Below are positions 1 through 9,719 of a stretch of DNA of 64,000 nucleotides, one piece after another (the stretch's first letter is position 1; every line of letters starts with the position of its first letter). A program made the position numbers and the translations under genes. The notes below the pieces were generated by a model. It made no database searches and was not told the origin of the DNA. It saw only the letters and a list, made by a program, of their open reading frames with translations. Source of the DNA: Achromobacter arsenitoxydans SY8 (GTDB lineage Bacteria; Pseudomonadota; Gammaproteobacteria; Burkholderiales; Burkholderiaceae_B); assembly GCF_000236785.1 (NCBI RefSeq), contig NZ_AGUF01000087.1, positions 124,001-188,000 of the forward strand, given 5' to 3'.

Positions 1-191
1 ATGGCACCAATTTCGCGGGTGAAGCCGGTCGCTCCACCCATTACGTCGTCCTCGCCTTCGAGGCCGAGCTTTCGTTGGATACCGCAAGCCTTCCCCTGGT
101 CCAGCACAACGGCTACCGCTGGCTCCCCGGGGAAGTGATCGCCGCCGACCCCGGCGTGCATCCGTACACCCAGGCCTACTTCAAGGAGTGA
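1..191 (+). CDS. gmm: GDP-mannose mannosyl hydrolase, C-terminal part (partial)
   Basis: The window opens inside a gene whose reading frame starts at base 3 and ends at TGA 189-191; about 62 C-terminal residues are visible. The run GRSTHYVVLAFE followed by QHNGYRWLPGEV and a C-terminal VHPYTQAYF resembles the end of the Nudix-type GDP-mannose mannosyl hydrolases (Gmm/WcaH), which split GDP-mannose or GDP-glucose into GDP and sugar. The Nudix box itself would lie upstream of the window. It is followed after 5 bases by manC and precedes gmd and fcl, the set found together in colanic-acid-type clusters, which supports the call. The identification rests on a short fragment. Confidence 0.75.
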   Translation, partial: GTNFAGEAGRSTHYVVLAFEAELSLDTASLPLVQHNGYRWLPGEVIAADPGVHPYTQAYFKE

Positions 192-196
192 GAGCC

Positions 197-1627
197 ATGA
201 CCAACCCCCCTCCCCCGTACCGGGCAGTCATTCTTTGCGGTGGATCAGGCTCGCGCCTGTGGCCGCTGTCGCGCGAGCTGCTGCCGAAGCAGTTCATCCG
301 TTTGACCGATGACCGCAGCCTGCTGCAGAACACCCTGCTGCGGCTCGGGTCGGCCGGCGCCAAGGACCGGCCCATGCTCGTGTGCAACGACGCGCACCGC
401 TACATTGCCGCGGAACAGGCGCAGGAGCTGGGCATCAAGGACGTAGAGGTGATCCTGGAGCCGTTTGCGCGCAACACGGCGCCGGCGATCGCCGCCGCCA
501 CCCTGCGGGCCATGCAGGACGGCGAAGACCCCATCATGCTCATCATGCCGTCGGACCACGTGCTGGAAGACGGCGAGGTGTTGAGCGCCGCATTCGCCCA
601 GGCCTACGATGCCGCCCGCCAGGGCGCGCTGGTGACGTTCGGCATCAAGCCGACCGCCCCGCTCAGCGGCTACGGCTATATCCAGGCGGACGAGCCCGGC
701 GCCATGGCGCCCGCGCGCCGCGTGCGCCGGTTTGTCGAAAAGCCGTCTCCCGAGGTCGCCCAGCGCTTCATCGACGATGGCGGCTACTACTGGAACAGCG
801 GCATGTTCGCGTTCCAGGCCTCGGTTTTCCTGTCCGAATTGGCGCGGCTGGCGCCCAAAATCCTGGAGCAGGCGCAGGCCGCGGTAGCCACGGGGCACGG
901 CGAGAGCGGGCTGTTCCACCTGGACGGCCCGTCGTTCGAGGCTTGCCCCAGCGACTCCATGGACTACGCCATCATGGAGCGCACCGACAGCGCCGTGGTC
1001 ATCCCGCTGGCCGCGTCGTGGAGCGACGTCGGCGCGTGGGATGCCGTGTGGGGCATCGCCCAGAAGACGGTGGAAGGCAATTCCACCACCGGCGACGTCA
1101 TGGTGGAGGATTCGCGCAACTGCCTCATCCACTCGACCAGCCGCCTGGTGGCTTCGGTGGGCCTGGACGACATCGTCGTCATCGAAACGGCCGATGCCGT
1201 ACTGGTGGCGCACAAGTCGCGCTCGCAGGACGTCAAGCGGCTGGTCGAGATCTTCAAGACCCAGCACCGGTCGGAGCTCAACCACCACCGCGAGGTCCAG
1301 CGGCCCTGGGGCTCGTACGACTCGGTGGGCCAAGGCCCCCGCTACCAGGTCAAGCGGATCACCGTCAAACCCGGCGCCCGCCTGTCTTCGCAGATGCACC
1401 ATCACCGCGCCGAACACTGGATCGTGGTGTCGGGCACGGCGCGGATCTACAACGGCGACAAGCAGTACCTGCTGACCGAGAACCAGTCGACCTACATCCC
1501 GCTGGGCGAGATCCACAGCCTGGAAAACCCGGGGAAGATCCCGCTGGAGATCATCGAGGTGCAGTCGGGGGCCTACCTCGGTGAAGACGACATTGTGCGC
1601 TTCCAAGACATGTACGGCCGTGTCTGA
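197..1627 (+). CDS. manC: Mannose-1-phosphate guanylyltransferase / mannose-6-phosphate isomerase
   Basis: Bifunctional type II enzyme of 476 residues that makes GDP-mannose from mannose-1-phosphate and usually also interconverts fructose-6-phosphate and mannose-6-phosphate. The nucleotidyltransferase signature GGSGSRLWPLSRELLPKQF is at residues 15-33 and FVEKP at about 179-183. The C-terminal cupin (isomerase) half carries the metal-binding QMHHHRAEHW near residue 399. Length matches the family. A GTG at 188 is in frame, but AAGGAG at 183-188 is well spaced for the ATG at 197, so that start was chosen. It feeds GDP-mannose to the downstream gmd and fcl products. Cytoplasmic. The substrate pool is probably shared with other mannose-containing surface glycans (inference). 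Confidence 0.95.
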   Translation: MTNPPPPYRAVILCGGSGSRLWPLSRELLPKQFIRLTDDRSLLQNTLLRLGSAGAKDRPMLVCNDAHRYIAAEQAQELGIKDVEVILEPFARNTAPAIAAATLRAMQDGEDPIMLIMPSDHVLEDGEVLSAAFAQAYDAARQGALVTFGIKPTAPLSGYGYIQADEPGAMAPARRVRRFVEKPSPEVAQRFIDDGGYYWNSGMFAFQASVFLSELARLAPKILEQAQAAVATGHGESGLFHLDGPSFEACPSDSMDYAIMERTDSAVVIPLAASWSDVGAWDAVWGIAQKTVEGNSTTGDVMVEDSRNCLIHSTSRLVASVGLDDIVVIETADAVLVAHKSRSQDVKRLVEIFKTQHRSELNHHREVQRPWGSYDSVGQGPRYQVKRITVKPGARLSSQMHHHRAEHWIVVSGTARIYNGDKQYLLTENQSTYIPLGEIHSLENPGKIPLEIIEVQSGAYLGEDDIVRFQDMYGRV

Positions 1628-2024
1628 AAAGGCAATTTCTGAACCGTTCTGGCGCCCCGGCGTCGCCCGCGTCTGCCTGCCCGTGGTTGTGTTGTTCTTT
1701 GCCGTGCTGGTGACGGTAGGGAACCTGCCCGGGCTGGCGGCGGACATGTCGGACGCCTTCGGCGACAAGCGGCTGCACCTGGCCGCCTACGCCTTTCTTA
1801 CCGGGCTGATCTACATATCAGTCAACCGGCGTCCGGCCCTGGTGGCCATGCTGGGGGCTGTCGCCATGGGTGCGCTGGATGAATCAATCCAGTCCTTTTT
1901 TCCCTACCGACAGGCTGAACTCTTAGACCTTTTGGCCGATATCTCAGCGGCTGGTGCAACAGTAATCTCATTGCACATTGGTACCGCAGCCATCGGCTCC
2001 TTTCGTGCAGTCACTAAGTCTTAA
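1620..2024 (+). CDS. VanZ-like family membrane protein
   Basis: Small hydrophobic protein of 134 residues if translation starts at GTG 1620, which overlaps the manC stop by 8 bases; an in-frame ATG at 1581 would overlap manC by 47 bases and is less likely. Three or four membrane segments are visible: a long one near residues 12-34, one around [14 protein letters not shown], and two near the C-terminus around the motif [19 protein letters not shown]. The pattern of a late segment with D/E-x-x-Q followed by R and D-x-x-A-D is typical of VanZ-like proteins, whose biochemical role is not settled. It sits between manC and gmd inside the exopolysaccharide operon, so a role in envelope glycan assembly is plausible but inferred. 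No clear ribosome binding site is seen, which suggests translational coupling. Confidence 0.75.
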   Translation: MSEKAISEPFWRPGVARVCLPVVVLFFAVLVTVGNLPGLAADMSDAFGDKRLHLAAYAFLTGLIYISVNRRPALVAMLGAVAMGALDESIQSFFPYRQAELLDLLADISAAGATVISLHIGTAAIGSFRAVTKS

Positions 2025-2034
2025 GGACACAACC

Positions 2035-3144
2035 ATGCCAAAACGGGCACTGATTACCGGCGTTACTGGCCAAGACGGGGCCTATCTGGCGGAGCTTCTG
2101 CTGGCCAAGGGCTATGAGGTCCACGGCATCAAGCGGCGCGCTTCGCTGTTCAACACCGCGCGGATCGACCATCTTTACCAGGATCCGCACGACCAGCCCC
2201 GCAATTTCGTGCTGCACCACGGCGACATGACCGACTCGTGCAGCCTGATCCGCATCGTCCAGTCGGTCCAGCCCGACGAGATCTACAACCTGGCCGCGCA
2301 GAGCCATGTGGGGGTCTCGTTCGAAGAGCCGGAGTACACCGCCAACGCCGACGGCCTGGGCACCCTGCGCCTGCTGGAGGCGATCCGGATCCTGAAGCTG
2401 GAGAACAAGAGCCGCTTCTACCAGGCGTCCACCTCCGAGCTCTACGGCCTGGTGCAGGAAACGCCCCAGAAGGAAACGACGCCCTTCTATCCGCGCAGCC
2501 CCTATGCCGCCGCCAAGCTGTACGCCTACTGGATCAGCGTGAACTACCGCGAAGCCTACGGCATGTACGCGTGCAACGGCATCCTGTTCAACCACGAATC
2601 GCCCAAACGCGGCGAAACCTTCGTCACGCGCAAGATCACCCGCGGCCTGGCGCGCATCGTGCTGGGCCTGCAGGAATGCCTTTACCTGGGCAACCTGTCC
2701 GCCCTGCGCGACTGGGGCCACGCCCGGGACTACGTCGAAATGCAGTGGCTGATGCTGCAGCAGGACACGCCGGAAGACTACGTCATCGCGACCGGCATGC
2801 AATACAGCGTGCGCGAGTTCATCAACACCGCCGCGCGCGAACTGGGCATCCTGCTCGCCTGGGAAGGCGAGGGCCTGGAAGAGACGGCCACCGTGCTGTT
2901 CTCGCCGGTTCACGACGTCAAGGCGGGCCAGGTCATCGTCCGCGTGGATCCGCGCTACTTCCGCCCGACCGAAGTGGAAACCCTGCTGGGCGATCCCACC
3001 AAGGCGCGCGAGAAGCTGGGCTGGTCGCCGCGCACCACGTTCGCGCAGCTGGTCAAGGAAATGGTCGAAAGCGACCTGAAGGACGCGCGGCGCGACGCTC
3101 TGGTCGAACAGAACGGCTACGAAATCTACGCCTACAAGGAGTAG
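2035..3144 (+). CDS. gmd: GDP-mannose 4,6-dehydratase
   Basis: Converts GDP-D-mannose to GDP-4-keto-6-deoxy-D-mannose, the first step toward GDP-L-fucose and GDP-D-rhamnose; 369 residues, the usual length. Extended short-chain dehydrogenase: Rossmann motif GVTGQDG at residues 9-15, the Gmd-typical [11 protein letters not shown], catalytic threonine in STSELYG (about 133), and YAAAK at 157-161. The motif [14 protein letters not shown] is characteristic. The start ATG 2035 follows AAGGA at 2023-2027; earlier in-frame codons lie inside the vanZ-like gene and lack a ribosome site. The gene is 6 bases upstream of fcl, so the cell can make GDP-L-fucose. Confidence 0.97.
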   Translation: MPKRALITGVTGQDGAYLAELLLAKGYEVHGIKRRASLFNTARIDHLYQDPHDQPRNFVLHHGDMTDSCSLIRIVQSVQPDEIYNLAAQSHVGVSFEEPEYTANADGLGTLRLLEAIRILKLENKSRFYQASTSELYGLVQETPQKETTPFYPRSPYAAAKLYAYWISVNYREAYGMYACNGILFNHESPKRGETFVTRKITRGLARIVLGLQECLYLGNLSALRDWGHARDYVEMQWLMLQQDTPEDYVIATGMQYSVREFINTAARELGILLAWEGEGLEETATVLFSPVHDVKAGQVIVRVDPRYFRPTEVETLLGDPTKAREKLGWSPRTTFAQLVKEMVESDLKDARRDALVEQNGYEIYAYKE

Positions 3145-3150
3145 TCCGAC

Positions 3151-4104
3151 ATGACGAACCTGGACCAACGCGTGTTCGTGGCCGGCCACCGGGGCATGGT
3201 GGGCGCGGCCATTACCCGCGAACTGCACCGGCGCGGCTACAACAACGTGCTGACCCGCAGCCGGACGGAACTGGACCTGGAAAACCAGAACCAGGTGCAC
3301 CGCTTCTTTTCGACCACGCCGGTCGACGTGGTGTACCTGGCCGCCGCCAAGGTGGGCGGCATCCTGGCCAACAACACCCATCCGGTGGACTTCCTGTACA
3401 AGAACCTGATGATCCAGTGCAACGTGATCCGTGCCGCGTATGCGGCCGGGGTGCGCAAGCTGCTGTTTCTGGGTTCGTCATGCATCTACCCGCGCGAGGC
3501 GCCGCAGCCCATCCGCGAGGACGCGCTGCTGACCGGCCCGCTAGAAGCCACCAACGAGCCCTACGCCATCGCCAAGATCGCCGGCCTGAAGCTCTGCGAG
3601 GCGTACCAGCGGGAGTTCGGCGCGCGCTTCATCTGCGCCATGCCGACCAATCTGTACGGTCCGCACGACAACTACGACCTGCACAGCAGCCACGTGCTGC
3701 CAGCCCTGATCCGCAAGTTCCACGAAGGCCGCGAGGCCGGCCAGGAAAGCGTGACGATCTGGGGCACCGGCGCCCCGCTGCGCGAGTTCCTGTACGTGGA
3801 CGACTTGGCGCAGGGCTGCGTCATGCTGATGGAGCATCCGGACGCCGAGGGCATCTACAACATCGGCGCTGGCAAGGACATCTCCATCGCCGACCTGGCG
3901 CAGCTGGTGGCGCGGGTGGTGGGCTACCGCGGCAACATCGTCTACGACACGTCCAAGCCGGACGGTACGCCGCGCAAGCTGATGGATTCTTCCCGCGTGC
4001 AGGCGCTGGGCTGGAGGCCGGAGATCTCTCTGACCGACGGCATCACGCTGGCCTACGGACATTTCCTGCGCGAACGCACACAGCAGGCGCTGCCGGTGGC
4101 CTGA
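3151..4104 (+). CDS. fcl: GDP-L-fucose synthase
   Basis: NADPH-dependent 3,5-epimerase/4-reductase (317 residues) that turns GDP-4-keto-6-deoxymannose into GDP-L-fucose. The N-terminal nucleotide-binding loop GHRGMVG is at about residues 11-17, the typical [18 protein letters not shown] stretch follows near residue 105, and the catalytic YAIAK is at 138-142. GDP-fucose synthases also show the [10 protein letters not shown] segment present here. The gene begins 6 bases after the gmd stop and is followed by the flippase gene, so it is part of the same transcript. Presence of gmm, manC, gmd and fcl together points to L-fucose in the polymer made by this locus. Confidence 0.96.
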   Translation: MTNLDQRVFVAGHRGMVGAAITRELHRRGYNNVLTRSRTELDLENQNQVHRFFSTTPVDVVYLAAAKVGGILANNTHPVDFLYKNLMIQCNVIRAAYAAGVRKLLFLGSSCIYPREAPQPIREDALLTGPLEATNEPYAIAKIAGLKLCEAYQREFGARFICAMPTNLYGPHDNYDLHSSHVLPALIRKFHEGREAGQESVTIWGTGAPLREFLYVDDLAQGCVMLMEHPDAEGIYNIGAGKDISIADLAQLVARVVGYRGNIVYDTSKPDGTPRKLMDSSRVQALGWRPEISLTDGITLAYGHFLRERTQQALPVA

Positions 4105-4136
4105 CGGCCGCGCCGCCATGACAGACAGGGTTACCG

Positions 4137-5453
4137 ATGCTTGGATTCGTAAAGAGACACATCGCCGGCAATGCCTCGTTCTGGGGGCTGGTGGAGTACG
4201 GCATCGGTCCCGTCGCGGCGCTGGTGGCGCTGCCCATCCTGTTCCGCCAGCTCGGGACGGTGGGCTTTGGCCAGTACTCGATGATCATCGCCCTGGCCGG
4301 CTTCGGCAACGCGGCCAATCTGGGCGCGGCCGTCACCGCCACCAAGCTGGTGTCCGAAAGCACGCACGAGCCGGGCGGCGCCTACCGCGCGGCCGGCGTC
4401 AGCATGTCGCTCATCGGCTGCGCGCTGGCCGTCGTAACGCTCGCGGCGGTATTGCTGTGGGGCGTAGTCGGCCTGGGCTGGCCGGAGGCCACGTTCGGCG
4501 GGGTCGCGGTGACCATGCTGGCCATGCCGGCGCTCGCCATCTACCTGACGCAGCAGTATGACCAGCTGTTCTCCGGCTGTCTGAAGGGGCGCGAGGATTT
4601 CCGCGCCACTGCGCTGTGCGAAGTCTTCAGCCGCACGGGCACGATGGCGCTGGCCTGCACGGCCGCCTGGCTGACCGCGTCTCCGACCTGGACGGGGCTG
4701 GCGCAGGCGCTGGGGCTGCTGCTGGCGGGCAGCGTGAAGATGCGCGTGTTCGCCCGCGCCTACGGCCGCGTGCTGGTTCGCCCCGTGCGCGACCGCGGCG
4801 CCATGATGGAAGCCTTCCGCTTCTCGCGCTGGTCGTGGCTGAACAGCCTGAGCGCGCTGGCTTTCGGCTCCGTGGACCGGGTGCTGGTCGGCAGCCTGAT
4901 GGGGCCCGCGGCGCTGGCCATTTATACCGTGGGCGTCCAGGTGGGCCAGATCATCCATACCGCGTCGGTCGCCATCTTCCAGAAGGCGATGCCGCGCGTC
5001 ACGCGTCTGTCGGTGTCGCCGCCGTATCCCGGAGCGGCTGAACGCGAGATCCGCCGCATGATGCTGTGGAACCTTGCGCTGTCCACCGGGGCCACGCTGG
5101 CCGTGCTGGCGGTCAGCCGGCCGCTGCTGAACCTGCTGCTGGGCGACAACGTCGCCAGCGGCCACCTGGGAACCTTCCAGTTGCTCATCGTGGCGTCGGG
5201 CCTGCTGTCCCTGAACGCCGCGGCGCATTTCTCCCTGCTCGGGCTGGGCAATTCCCGCGCCGTCGCGATCCTTAATGGACTGGGCGGCCTGGCGATGCTC
5301 TGCGTCATGGCGGGACTGGTACACGTGGCGGGGGAACACGCCGCGGCTTGGGGCCGCATGGCCTATGCGGCGATCACGCTGGCCGGCGTGGCTCTCGCCA
5401 TTCGTCAATCCCGCCCCGACTTTCCGGGCGCCATGCCTGCGGCCACCCGTTAA
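4137..5453 (+). CDS. Polysaccharide flippase (Wzx-like, MOP superfamily)
   Basis: Integral membrane protein of 438 residues with about twelve hydrophobic segments, starting MLGFVKRHIAGNASFWGL and continuing with the PILFRQLGTVGFGQYS region typical of oligosaccharide flippases (short G-x-x-x-F-G-x-Y-S motif after the first helix). It most likely moves lipid-linked repeat units across the inner membrane, as Wzx proteins do. The basic stretches between helices and the absence of soluble domains fit the family. It lies 32 bases after fcl and directly before glycosyltransferase genes, the normal place for wzx in an exopolysaccharide operon. The exact substrate cannot be read from sequence. Confidence 0.85.
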   Translation: MLGFVKRHIAGNASFWGLVEYGIGPVAALVALPILFRQLGTVGFGQYSMIIALAGFGNAANLGAAVTATKLVSESTHEPGGAYRAAGVSMSLIGCALAVVTLAAVLLWGVVGLGWPEATFGGVAVTMLAMPALAIYLTQQYDQLFSGCLKGREDFRATALCEVFSRTGTMALACTAAWLTASPTWTGLAQALGLLLAGSVKMRVFARAYGRVLVRPVRDRGAMMEAFRFSRWSWLNSLSALAFGSVDRVLVGSLMGPAALAIYTVGVQVGQIIHTASVAIFQKAMPRVTRLSVSPPYPGAAEREIRRMMLWNLALSTGATLAVLAVSRPLLNLLLGDNVASGHLGTFQLLIVASGLLSLNAAAHFSLLGLGNSRAVAILNGLGGLAMLCVMAGLVHVAGEHAAAWGRMAYAAITLAGVALAIRQSRPDFPGAMPAATR

Positions 5454-5473
5454 CCAACATGCTGAGGTCCTAC

Positions 5474-6376
5474 ATGCGCAAGCGCCACAACGAGTATTCA
5501 CGCCAGCTCATCGACTTCGTCCGCGAGCTCCGCCCGCCAGCGCCCATCGCCAGCGGCCTGTTGCCCAAGGTGACGATCGTGACCCCCTCGTTCAACCAGG
5601 CGAAGTTCCTGGAGCGCACCATTCTTTCCGTGCTGAACCAGGGCTATCCGCGGCTGGAATACATCATCATCGACGGCGGTTCCACCGACGGCAGCGTGGA
5701 CATCATCAAGAAGTACGAACGCTACCTGACCTACTGGGAAAGCACGCCAGACCGCGGCCAGTCGCACGCCATCAACAAGGGCTTCGAACGCGCCACGGGC
5801 GACTACGTGGGCTGGCAGAACTCCGACGATCTGTACTTCCCCGGGGCGCTGCGCAAGCTGGGCGCGGCGGCGGCGCGCGGCCGGGCGCCGATTGTCAGCG
5901 GCAACCTCTTCGTGGCGGACGCCGACAACCGCATCTTCCGCAAGATCCACTACACCCCCGTCAACCGCGGCACGCTGACGGTGGTCAAGGCGTCCATTCC
6001 GAACCAGTCCGCCATCTTCCGCCGGGACCTCCTGCGCAAGTACGGCCTGCTGCAGGAGAGCATGCGCTACTGCATGGACCTGGAGCTGTGGAGCCGCCTG
6101 CTGCGCGAGGGCAAGAACCTGATCGTTCCCGACGCCCTGGGCGTCTACACCGCCCACGACGAGACCAAGACCGCGCTGATGCAGGATGTGCTGCTGGAGG
6201 AACGCGAGCAAATCGTCAGCCGCATCCGGCGCACCGAGCCGGGGCTGGGACGCCTGTTCGAACTGTCCTGCCGTGCGTCGAAGGTGGCGGCCCATGCGCG
6301 GCAGGGGGACCTGTCCTACCTGCTCGAAAAGCTGACCACGAAGATCTTCAGACGCGACGACTGGGCCGCGCACTAG
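5474..6376 (+). CDS. Glycosyltransferase family 2
   Basis: Inverting GT-A glycosyltransferase of 300 residues. The N-terminal domain shows VTIVTPSFNQAKFLERTI, then IIIDGGSTDGSVDII with the GGSTDGS nucleotide-binding motif, and the metal-binding NSDDLYFPGA around residues 115-125. WCaA-like enzymes in colanic acid clusters have this layout. ATG 5459 is also in frame, but TGAGG at 5463-5467 lies just ahead of ATG 5474, which was chosen. The protein has no membrane segment and probably works on the inner face of the cytoplasmic membrane, adding one sugar to the lipid-linked repeat unit. Donor sugar unknown. Confidence 0.88.
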   Translation: MRKRHNEYSRQLIDFVRELRPPAPIASGLLPKVTIVTPSFNQAKFLERTILSVLNQGYPRLEYIIIDGGSTDGSVDIIKKYERYLTYWESTPDRGQSHAINKGFERATGDYVGWQNSDDLYFPGALRKLGAAAARGRAPIVSGNLFVADADNRIFRKIHYTPVNRGTLTVVKASIPNQSAIFRRDLLRKYGLLQESMRYCMDLELWSRLLREGKNLIVPDALGVYTAHDETKTALMQDVLLEEREQIVSRIRRTEPGLGRLFELSCRASKVAAHARQGDLSYLLEKLTTKIFRRDDWAAH

Positions 6377-6402
6377 GCCCGCCCCACTGAAATGGAGCTG
6401 CA

Positions 6403-7695
6403 ATGAAACCGCGCCGCCGACTCTCCACCCTGCACCTGCTGGGCCTGTTCGTGTTCACCGCGCTGGCGCTGAACGACGACAGGTTCATCTTCGGGGTGGG
6501 CAGCTTCAAGCTGTCGCCATTCGACCTGCTGTTCGTGGCCATGGTAGGCGTCAAGGCGCTCCGGCTGGCCGACCCGGGCGCCTACGCGCTGCCGCGCGGG
6601 GCGCTCGGCATGCTGCTGGGCATCCAGGCCGTGTCGGTGATCTACCTGCTGATGGTGTCCATGCATCACCCGGGCATCGAGACCGGCGACGTGGCGCGCG
6701 ACCTGCGCATCGTCTTCTACTTCCTGTGCACGCCATTCCTTTGCTACAAGGACATCGACAGCCCTCGCGCCTATGCCGTGCTGCAAAAGTACATCGTGGC
6801 GGCCTGCCTGGCGGTCGCTACCCTGATGCTGCTGGAACAGGCGCAGGGCTTCAGCGTCGCCAATCCGCTGCGCAACGTGCGACTGGGGGTCTGGGCCATT
6901 CCGATGGGCGTGGTGTCGCTGCTGTATTTCCGGCGCACGCTGAACGTATCGGGCCCCAAAGCCTACGCGCTGACGCTGTATATGGTGATGGCGCTGGTGT
7001 TTTCGCTGAATCGCAGCCAGTACCTGCAGTTGGCGATTTCCGTGCTGATCGCCGTGATGCTCGCCGGCAGCGCCGACATCCGGCGCCGCGCCGTCCTGAT
7101 CTTCGCGCCAGCCGCCGTCGCCGGCGTGCTGATCTTCGCCAGCATCGGCTACCTGGACGTCCTGACCAACCGCATCTTCAGTGTCGAGCGGCTGGACGAG
7201 GATTCCAGCTACGGCGCCCGCGTCCAGGAAATGGAAGGCCAGATGGACTTCTTCGCCGAGAGCCCGGTCTTCGGCAAGGGTGCCGGGTTCCGGAGTTGGG
7301 TGATGGGCGAGAACGGCTTTGAACTGAGCACTTTCGCGCACAATTCCTGGGCCTTCTACCTGATGAAGTTCGGCGTGGTGGGCACGACGCTCATCATGCT
7401 GCCGCCACTGCTCATTTTGCTGTTCTCGCTGTTCAGGCGCTACGCCCATCCCGGCCTGGAGATGCATCGACGATTTCTCCTGGCCACCGCGCCGATCTAC
7501 ATCTTTATCGACTCGATGTCCGGCGGCCTGGCGTATGCGCCCAAGACCGCCTTCACCGGATTTCTGCTGTGCTACTGCCTGTCGTTGATCCGCAATGCGC
7601 AGATCATGCCCGTACCTCGTAACGAACCGCCCGTTCCCAGCCCTCGCCCGGCCGCCGTGCGCCGGGCGCCACCGCGAGTGATCCCCCATGCCTGA
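6403..7695 (+). CDS. O-antigen ligase / Wzy polymerase-like membrane protein
   Basis: Protein of 430 residues with about ten to twelve predicted membrane helices and a larger periplasmic loop in the second half (region around residues 255-305, with the segment SPVFGKGAGFRSWVMGENGF). A long periplasmic loop that holds G-x-G and is followed by a histidine (TFAHNSWAFYL) is typical of the O-antigen ligase/polymerase family. In this operon, with a flippase and glycosyltransferases, it is the best candidate for the Wzy polymerase that joins repeat units. Its stop overlaps the start of the next glycosyltransferase by 8 bases. Primary sequence cannot separate polymerase from ligase; the polymerase role is inferred from context. 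Confidence 0.8.
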   Translation: MKPRRRLSTLHLLGLFVFTALALNDDRFIFGVGSFKLSPFDLLFVAMVGVKALRLADPGAYALPRGALGMLLGIQAVSVIYLLMVSMHHPGIETGDVARDLRIVFYFLCTPFLCYKDIDSPRAYAVLQKYIVAACLAVATLMLLEQAQGFSVANPLRNVRLGVWAIPMGVVSLLYFRRTLNVSGPKAYALTLYMVMALVFSLNRSQYLQLAISVLIAVMLAGSADIRRRAVLIFAPAAVAGVLIFASIGYLDVLTNRIFSVERLDEDSSYGARVQEMEGQMDFFAESPVFGKGAGFRSWVMGENGFELSTFAHNSWAFYLMKFGVVGTTLIMLPPLLILLFSLFRRYAHPGLEMHRRFLLATAPIYIFIDSMSGGLAYAPKTAFTGFLLCYCLSLIRNAQIMPVPRNEPPVPSPRPAAVRRAPPRVIPHA

Positions 7696-8818
7696 TGTCC
7701 TGTTTGTCGCGCCCGACCTGCACGGCGGTGTCGGAAGATGCGTTGCCTTCATCGTGGATGCCTTGCCGGAACAGGGAGTGGACTCCGCCCTGTTCCTGCT
7801 GCGTTCGCGCAACCGCGAGTATCCCATCGCGAACCCGAAGGTCACGCGCGCGCTTCCCGTCATCGAATCCCCGACCAAGCTGCGGCTCATGCTGCCTTTC
7901 GCCTTTTTTCAGCTCCTGTCCCAGATCCGGCGCGACAAGCCGTCCATTGTTTGTTCGCACGGGCTGCTGTGCAACATGCTCGTCGTGCTGGCCAAAAAGA
8001 TCCTGCGCGGCAAGTTCAGCACGGTGGCGTTCGAACACAGCAGCCCGGCCATCCATTACGGCGCGTCGAAGATGCGGCGCCTGAAGTGCTGGCTGGTCAG
8101 CCAGACCTACCGGCGGCACGATGCCGTGGTGGGCGTGTCCCGCGGGGTGAAGGAAGACCTGGTCAGCATGTTTCCGCCGCTGCGCGGCAAGGTGCACACC
8201 ATCTACAACGGGGTGCCGCTGGACAACGTGCGCCGCCAGGGGGCCCAGTCCCAGGGCGCCGCCAGCGACGACTCGCCCTACCAGGTCGTGGCCGTCGGCC
8301 GGCTGGAGGCCGTCAAAGACTACGCCACGCTGATCGACGCCGCCGCCCTGCTGGACGATCCGCGCATCAGCTTCACGATCCTGGGCGAAGGCTCGGAACA
8401 CGCGGCCCTGCAGAAGCGGATCGACGACAAGGCGTCGCGCAGCCCGGTGACGCTGGCCGGCCACATCGACAACCCGTTCCCGATGATCGCCGGGGCCGGC
8501 GCCTTCGCGCTCACATCCGTGCGCGAGAGCTTCGGCAACGTGCTGGTGGAAGCGCTGTGCCTGGGCGTGCCCGTGATCTCGACAGATTGCCCTCACGGCC
8601 CGGCCGAAATCCTGGATGAGGGCCGCTACGGGCTGCTGGTGCCGGTCGGCGACGCCGCCGCGCTTGCCGAGGCGGTGCGCCGCCTGGCCTACGACGGCGA
8701 AATACGCGAAAAGCTGGCGTCCCAGGGCCCCGAGCGCGCGGACGAGTTCTCCCTGGAGCGGCACTGCCGCAACGTCATCAATCTATTCCAGCCCCTCATG
8801 CAGCGCGGCACGCCCTGA
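7688..8818 (+). CDS. Glycosyltransferase family 4
   Basis: Retaining GT-B glycosyltransferase of 376 residues. The N-terminal half begins MPDVLFVAPDLHGGVGR, with the glycine-rich loop that binds the acceptor side. The C-terminal half has VVAVGRLEAVKDYATLIDAA (residues about 198-217), FTILGEGSEHAAL, and the E-x7-E donor-binding motif in ESFGNVLVEAL near residue 280, followed by GVPVISTDCPHGPAEIL. All are hallmarks of the GT4 family. The start overlaps the upstream membrane protein stop by 8 bases, which implies coupled translation. It is expected to use a nucleotide sugar, possibly GDP-mannose or GDP-fucose made by this operon, but the donor is not determined. Confidence 0.92.
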   Translation: MPDVLFVAPDLHGGVGRCVAFIVDALPEQGVDSALFLLRSRNREYPIANPKVTRALPVIESPTKLRLMLPFAFFQLLSQIRRDKPSIVCSHGLLCNMLVVLAKKILRGKFSTVAFEHSSPAIHYGASKMRRLKCWLVSQTYRRHDAVVGVSRGVKEDLVSMFPPLRGKVHTIYNGVPLDNVRRQGAQSQGAASDDSPYQVVAVGRLEAVKDYATLIDAAALLDDPRISFTILGEGSEHAALQKRIDDKASRSPVTLAGHIDNPFPMIAGAGAFALTSVRESFGNVLVEALCLGVPVISTDCPHGPAEILDEGRYGLLVPVGDAAALAEAVRRLAYDGEIREKLASQGPERADEFSLERHCRNVINLFQPLMQRGTP

Positions 8819-8831
8819 ACAGGACAGCATC

Positions 8832-9719
8832 ATGCAGAAGATACCGGTATCCGTCGTGGTGATGACGAAGAACGAGGAACGCAACATCGCGAAGTGCCTG
8901 AAAGCGCTGGTGGACTTTGACGAAGTCTTCGTGGTCGATTCCAACAGCACGGACGCGACCTGCGCGATGGCCACGGCGCTGGGCGCACGCGTGTCGAATT
9001 TCAATTGGGACGGCAAGTACCCCAAGAAAAAGCAATGGTGCCTGGAGCAATTGCCGTTCACGCACCCGGTGGTGCTTTACGTCGACGCCGACGAGGAAAT
9101 GACGCCCGGCCTGGCGGCCGAGATCCGCGAAGCGCTGCCGCGGTTCGCCGCGGGCGCCGGCGGCGCCTTCGTGCCCTTCGACTATGTGTTCTGCGGCAAG
9201 AAGCTGGAACATGGGCACCGGGTCTACAAGCTGGCGCTGCTGGCGCGCGACCGCTCCCGCTTCCTGGACTACGACGATCTGGACGTCGCCAACATGTGGG
9301 AAGTGGAAGGCCACTACCAGCCCCAGGTCGAAGGCGAGACCTTCGCCCTGCGCCAGCGCATGGTCCACAACGACCACGACTCGCTTTACCACTACTTCGA
9401 CAAGCACAACCGCTACTCGGACTGGGAAGCGAACCTGCGCACCAAGGGACTGATGAACGATCCGCGTGAAGCCAACGTGGGCGGCCGCGCGCTGCTCAAG
9501 CGCATCTTCCAGGCCATGCCGTTCAAGGCGCCGATCTCGTTCCTGCATTCCTATGTTTTCCGCCTGGGCTTCCTGGACGGCAAGGCCGGCTACGACTACG
9601 CCGTGGCGCGCGCCATGTACTACTGGCAGATCCGCATCAAGACCGAGGAGATCCTTAAGGCCAGGCGGGAAAGCGCTGCCGCTTCGCAGCGCGACGCGGT
9701 CGCGGGAGCCGCCAAATGA
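8832..9719 (+). CDS. Glycosyltransferase family 2 (WaaE/KdtX-like)
   Basis: Protein of 295 residues that begins with PVSVVVMTKNEERNIAKCL and DEVFVVDSNSTDATCAMA, followed by VLYVDADEEMTPGL, which holds the D-x-D metal site. The short GT-A fold and the F-x-W-x-G-K-Y-P-K-K-x-W segment are typical of glycosyltransferases such as WaaE/KdtX and colanic-acid relatives. The start at ATG 8832 follows AGGACA at 8821; the longer in-frame extension overlaps the previous gene and was rejected. The stop overlaps the next start (ATGA at 9716-9719). Role in adding one residue to the exopolysaccharide repeat is inferred from context. Confidence 0.9.
   Translation: MQKIPVSVVVMTKNEERNIAKCLKALVDFDEVFVVDSNSTDATCAMATALGARVSNFNWDGKYPKKKQWCLEQLPFTHPVVLYVDADEEMTPGLAAEIREALPRFAAGAGGAFVPFDYVFCGKKLEHGHRVYKLALLARDRSRFLDYDDLDVANMWEVEGHYQPQVEGETFALRQRMVHNDHDSLYHYFDKHNRYSDWEANLRTKGLMNDPREANVGGRALLKRIFQAMPFKAPISFLHSYVFRLGFLDGKAGYDYAVARAMYYWQIRIKTEEILKARRESAAASQRDAVAGAAK

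Noticed and set aside
245-1768. Long reverse-strand open frame opposite manC and similar long antisense frames across the window
   Set aside because: They mirror real genes in high-GC DNA, have arginine/glycine/alanine-rich translations with no domain, and lack ribosome sites.
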